From: Parvularia atlantis
Taxonomy: Eukaryota > Opisthokonta > Rotosphaerida
Direction: 5' to 3'
Length of the DNA: 20,263 bases
Assembly (NCBI GenBank): GCA_943704415.1
Contig: CALSCO010001478.1
Coordinates: 1 to 20,263 of the forward strand
A program made the translations under genes and the position numbers. The notes beneath the pieces were generated by a model. The model ran no database searches, was not told the DNA's origin, and saw only the letters and a program-made list of their open reading frames with translations. This document shows, piece after piece, positions 17,362-20,263 of this stretch. The stretch's first letter is position 1. The number at the start of each line of letters is the position of its first letter.

Positions 17362-18573
17362 ATGACACCCAGCGTGGCCGAGGGCATCGCGGGCGCGCTC
17401 GCCGTGGGTGACGTGCACGGCGCACAGACGGCGCTGCTGGACGCGCTGGCCAAGGGCACGCCACCCGCCGCGCAGCTGATGGATGATATGGCGGCGCAGC
17501 TGCCCGGCATCGCCCATCCCGTCGCGCGCGCATTCATGGCGACGTTTGCGGGCGCCGTGGGCGAGCGGTCGCGCGCGCCGCCCGAGGCGGCCAAGGGCCT
17601 CGCGCGGGCCATCATTGCGCCGATCGCCGAGGCGCTGGCGGCTGCGCAGCCTGTGCTCCTGGAGGCCGATGCCGAGGGCGGACACGGCCACGCGCCCGGC
17701 GACGACGACAACGACCACGGCCACTCGCACGATCACGGCCACGCGCACGGCGACGACGACAACGACCACGGCCACTCGCACGATCACGGCCACGCGCACG
17801 GCGGTAACTCGCATGGCTCCATGCTCGCGCAAGCCAACGCCGACGCCGTCGACCGCTGGTACCTGCCCGCTGCGATGGCCTGGGGCCGCTGCCCCGACGT
17901 GCTCAAGGAGGCGCAGGCCAACACGGCCCTGCGCGCCGCCCTGGCCGCCGTGCCGTCCGAGGCCAGCGTGGGCACAAGCTGGCTCAACAAGCTGCTCAAG
18001 ACCGTGCTCGACGAGCCCGTTGTCGTGCTCGTGCCCGAGCTGGGCGAGGGCTTCGATATGCGCGTCAACGGCGTGGTCGACATGGGCCAGATGTACGTCC
18101 TGCTCACGCCCAGCCTGCGCGACGCCCTCGTCCGCATCGGCTCCACCGCGCCCGACACTGTCTCGCCCGCGGCCATCGCCGGCGTCAGCAACGCGCCCGA
18201 GGCCGACGATCCGAGCGGCGTCAGCGTCGTCTGCGACTTCCACCTCTGGCCGTGGCAGGCGCTCGACCCGGCCGACGGCCTGCCCAAGCGCGGCCGCTTC
18301 ATGTGGAGCTCGCCCGGCGGCCGGGGAGACCATAGTCTGCCGGTGGACTCGCTCTTGGGCGACATCGTGCCCGTCAAGGACGGCGTGCGCGTGCTCGTGC
18401 TCGTCGGCCCCAAAGCGCCGTCGTTCATCAACTTCTCCCGCACTTTCCCCGGCAACCGCCCGTTCAACGGCCTGCACGCGCGCATCGACGACGTGCGCCC
18501 GCTCACGCGCGAGGCGTACCAGGGCTGGGTCGACAAGATTGTGGCGCATCTGCCGGCCGTCGCCGCGGCCTGA
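17362..18573 (+). CDS. Intronless protein with duplicated His-rich linker, unknown family
   Basis: A 403-residue frame without introns, unusual beside intron-rich neighbours. I do not recognise the family. Residues 1-110 are Ala-rich and helical. Residues 114-147 are two exact copies of DDDNDHGHSHDHGHAHG, an Asp/His stretch of the kind that binds zinc, nickel or copper in metal chaperones and transporters. From 150 a conserved-looking globular part follows: WYLPAAMAWGRCPDVL, SWLNKLLKTVLDEPVVVLVP, VCDFHLWPWQAL, FINFSRTFPGNRPFNG and a final helix. No signal peptide or membrane segment is seen, so it is probably soluble. The ATG at 17362 is in a consistent frame, with the promoter palindrome 49 bp upstream. 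The stop lies 34 bp from that of the convergent methyltransferase. Metal binding by the linker is inferred, not shown; the rest could be an uncharacterised enzyme domain. Confidence 0.85.
   Translation: MTPSVAEGIAGALAVGDVHGAQTALLDALAKGTPPAAQLMDDMAAQLPGIAHPVARAFMATFAGAVGERSRAPPEAAKGLARAIIAPIAEALAAAQPVLLEADAEGGHGHAPGDDDNDHGHSHDHGHAHGDDDNDHGHSHDHGHAHGGNSHGSMLAQANADAVDRWYLPAAMAWGRCPDVLKEAQANTALRAALAAVPSEASVGTSWLNKLLKTVLDEPVVVLVPELGEGFDMRVNGVVDMGQMYVLLTPSLRDALVRIGSTAPDTVSPAAIAGVSNAPEADDPSGVSVVCDFHLWPWQALDPADGLPKRGRFMWSSPGGRGDHSLPVDSLLGDIVPVKDGVRVLVLVGPKAPSFINFSRTFPGNRPFNGLHARIDDVRPLTREAYQGWVDKIVAHLPAVAAA
17701..17802 (+). repeat. Tandem 51-bp repeat, two exact copies
   Basis: Positions 17701-17751 and 17752-17802 are identical base for base. 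Each encodes 17 residues (DDDNDHGHSHDHGHAHG). Identity at synonymous sites indicates a recent duplication or ongoing copy correction. Confidence 0.97.
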
Positions 18574-18607
18574 TCGCCTGTCTACCCCTTACGCTGTCTT
18601 TGTCGTG

Positions 18608-19933
18608 TCACACATCGCCCGCCTCACGCGCCTTGCCCGCGCCCACGCCCGCCCGCCCGCGCGGCACCTCGGGCACGACCGGCTCGTCGACGCCCTGGCC
18701 GCGCCGGCCCAGCCGCCCGCGTCCGTCGGCGCTGCCCATGCGGCTCATCAGGCGCCGCGACCCGTCCGAGTAGTGCGCGCTGCTGCCGCCGCCGCGCGCG
18801 GGCAGGTACGCCGGCTGGCCCTCGACCCACTGGCGCGCGCGGATGCCGTGCTTGCGCTCCTCCGGGTCGCTGTTGGGCGAGCGCAGGGTGCGCGCCCGGG
18901 CGATGGCGCGAGAGATGGCGCGCGACATGTCGGCGACGACGCGCGGCACGTCGGCGGCCGCGATGCCCGGCTGGGCGCGCCTGACGTACGCGCTGAGGAT
19001 GTGCACCTCGGCCGTGCAGTCGTAGCAGTGGTCGAGGCCCTCGCCGTGCTCGTCGCCGACGTCGTGCGGGTAGACGGCGACGCGCGTGACCGTGTTGAAG
19101 TGGAAGAGCTGCTCCTCGTACGCCTTGTGGTCGTACAGCGCCAGGTCCGCGCCGCCCTCGACCGTCAGCCGTGACTCGGTCGTGGTGACAGGGCCCCAGA
19201 CAGGCAAGACGATGCGCCCGCGCAGGTACTCGGTCTGGCCGGGCGTCCACGGCAGGCGAAACTTGAGCATGCTCGCCCGCGCGCCCAGCAGGCCGTGCCA
19301 GCACATCTGCACGGCCTGGTCGGCCCGCACGCGCTGCTCCGTCTCGTCCTCGTCCATCTCGGACCAGTCGGCCGAGCGCACATCGCTGCCGACGACTAGC
19401 GTCAGTCTCTAACTCAAGCGGCCAGCCTGAGAGTTACTAGCACCGACCTGATAAAGAGCACGTCGCGCCGGGCGAACTCGGCCGCGACCGCGTCCGTAAA
19501 CAGTTCCTGCCGGCACGTGATGTTGTGCTGCTCTGCGACGGTGAACGGCGCCGGGTCGACGAGCACGAATGTGTGGTGCGGGAACAGGTCGGCCAGATAC
19601 CTGATGTGCGTCCCCGGCGCTGCGCCCGCGTACACGACCAGGCGCGCACGGTCGCCATACTCGAGCAGGAACTCGATCTCAGACAGGAGCAGCTTGCGTT
19701 GGCCCCAATGCACCACCGTTTTGGCTTCGTCCTTGCGGCGGCGGTACGGCGTGCGCGGCGCGTCGTCGGCCAGCACGCGCGCAAACGGCACGTCAGTGCG
19801 CGAGACGTAGCCCGCGCCAGCGTTCAGGAAGACCTTCGCCACGCATGAGTTACTTTGAGTTCTGCAAGCGTGGCCCGGGCTCGTCGCGCACCTGCCCCAC
19901 GTGCGGGCTGTCGCGCGGGTCTGGCACGCTCAT
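18608..19933 (-). CDS. VP39-type cap-specific mRNA 2'-O-methyltransferase
   Basis: The predicted enzyme methylates the 2'-O of the first transcribed nucleotide, in the fold of poxvirus VP39 and its giant-virus relatives. Three exons (19933-19892, 19833-19448, 19385-18608) give 401 residues. The SAM-binding motif is VVYAGAAPGTHIRYL (80-94). The catalytic tetrad is complete: K61 (WGQRKLLLSE), D144 (FISDVRS, formed across intron 2), K184 (SMLKFRLPW) and E213 (TTTESRL). Downstream motifs FHFNTVTR and GLDHCYDC are typical of the nucleocytoplasmic-virus branch. The last 80 residues are a Gly/Arg/Ser-rich tail. Intron 2 (19386-19447) is secure. Intron 1 (19834-19891), ending in AAG, and the ATG at 19933 are inferred, because no ATG begins the second exon. 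Base composition and introns match the neighbours, so it is a resident gene, possibly acquired long ago. Confidence 0.87.
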
Positions 19934-19961
19934 GAGCTCAAATCTGGCAGGAGTAGTACAT

Positions 19962-19970
19962 ACATATATG
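19962..19970. promoter_or_regulatory. ACATATATG element upstream of the methyltransferase
   Basis: A TATA-like nine-mer 29 bp upstream of the proposed ATG at 19933, in an unusually A+T-rich patch (about 19940-20035). The same nine bases occur in the divergent promoter at 17304. The core-promoter role is inferred. Confidence 0.4.
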
Positions 19971-20028
19971 CTAGCGCCTCTTAGGCCTACAAAAGTGCCT
20001 TTTTAAACCTAAAACTGAACTCCTTGTG

Positions 20029-20262
20029 TTACTGTGGAGCCGAGTCGTCCTTGGTGGCACCTTTCTCCGGGCCCGAGGCAGCCTCAGGGGGTTCCCCCCG
20101 CATCACGAGCAGTGCTCGTGGTTCTTGAGATAAGCCAGGCCTGTTCCAGTTCCATCCAGACGCGATGTCCTTGATGACGACGCTGCCGACTCCGCTTGCT
20201 TGTTGCAGGTCGGCCACCTGACGGTCGAGGTCACCGCGTTGGTGGTCGGACGACTCGGAGAC
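20029..20262 (-). CDS. C-terminus of an unknown gene (partial)
   Basis: An open frame that enters from the right edge and ends at TAA, 20029-20031, giving about 77 residues. It starts with a charged, heptad-like stretch (DLDRQVADLQQ), then VGSVVIKDIASGWNWNRPGL, and ends in a Pro/Gly/Glu/Lys/Asp-rich tail. The pattern suggests the end of a coiled-coil region with a disordered tail. I do not recognise the family. Its stop lies 95 bp upstream of the methyltransferase start, on the same strand. Confidence 0.55.
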   Translation of the reverse strand, partial: VSESSDHQRGDLDRQVADLQQASGVGSVVIKDIASGWNWNRPGLSQEPRALLVMRGEPPEAASGPEKGATKDDSAPQ

Positions 20263-20263
20263 G

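Noticed and set aside
18608-19933. Methyltransferase gene as part of an integrated virus
   Set aside because: The neighbours are ordinary genes with matching composition and introns. No capsid, polymerase or terminal repeat is visible, so it is treated as a cellular gene.
1-20263. tRNA genes, CRISPR arrays, transposons
   Set aside because: I saw no GGTTCRA B-box in a tRNA context, no spaced direct repeats, and no transposase, reverse transcriptase or terminal inverted repeats.

Overview
The window is a piece of a nuclear genome from a unicellular eukaryote. It is very G+C-rich and densely packed, with many tiny spliceosomal introns. By following reading frame, splice sites and protein homology together I resolved 62 introns of 44-81 bp in eight genes. 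Most begin GTGCGT or GTGCGC, carry a CTGAC/CTCAC/CTGAT-like branch site, and end in CAG. Gaps between neighbouring genes are mostly 30-180 bp. I cannot name the species. The gene content (a circularly permuted Ras/VWA protein, Cactin, CRYZL1, an EFA6-like Arf GEF) suits a protist with opisthokont-, amoebozoan- or excavate-like gene content better than a plant or a typical fungus.

Layout, left to right. Positions 1-88 hold the tail of an unknown + strand gene. Positions 141-4847 hold three tightly packed minus-strand genes: a Sec7-PH Arf GEF (141-2455), a RING-finger E3 with an N-terminal membrane segment (2507-3741) and an unrecognised multi-pass membrane protein (3852-4847). A 0.9 kb divergent spacer with a (CT)37 tract leads to Cactin on the + strand (5765-8391, 13 exons). 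Converging on Cactin are a small secreted protein (8458-8799) and a secreted M14 zinc carboxypeptidase (8884-10526). A 1.5 kb spacer follows. Next come the zinc-free MDR oxidoreductase CRYZL1 (12043-13470) and the cpRAS-zinc-finger-VWA protein (13530-17181, 19 exons), both minus. A 180-bp divergent promoter leads to an intronless + strand gene with a duplicated His-rich linker (17362-18573). It runs tail-to-tail into a VP39-type cap 2'-O-methyltransferase (18608-19933, minus). The window closes with the C-terminus of another minus-strand gene (20029-20262).

The highlight is the 883-residue cpRAS protein. Its GTPase motifs run in the order G3-G4-G5-G1-G2: a Ras domain cut open between switch I and switch II, with its old ends joined. 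It is followed by a Sec23/24-type zinc finger and a VWA domain with an intact MIDAS. Every nucleotide-binding motif is kept, so it should be an active switch. The domain type is known but rare and scattered among eukaryotes. Also notable are a complete four-residue catalytic set in a methyltransferase best known from poxviruses and giant viruses, and two GC-AG introns that share one donor. The genes do not form a single pathway. Loose themes are membrane traffic and small-GTPase control (Arf GEF, cpRAS/Sec23-like), RNA processing (Cactin, cap methyltransferase) and secretion (carboxypeptidase and the small secreted protein).
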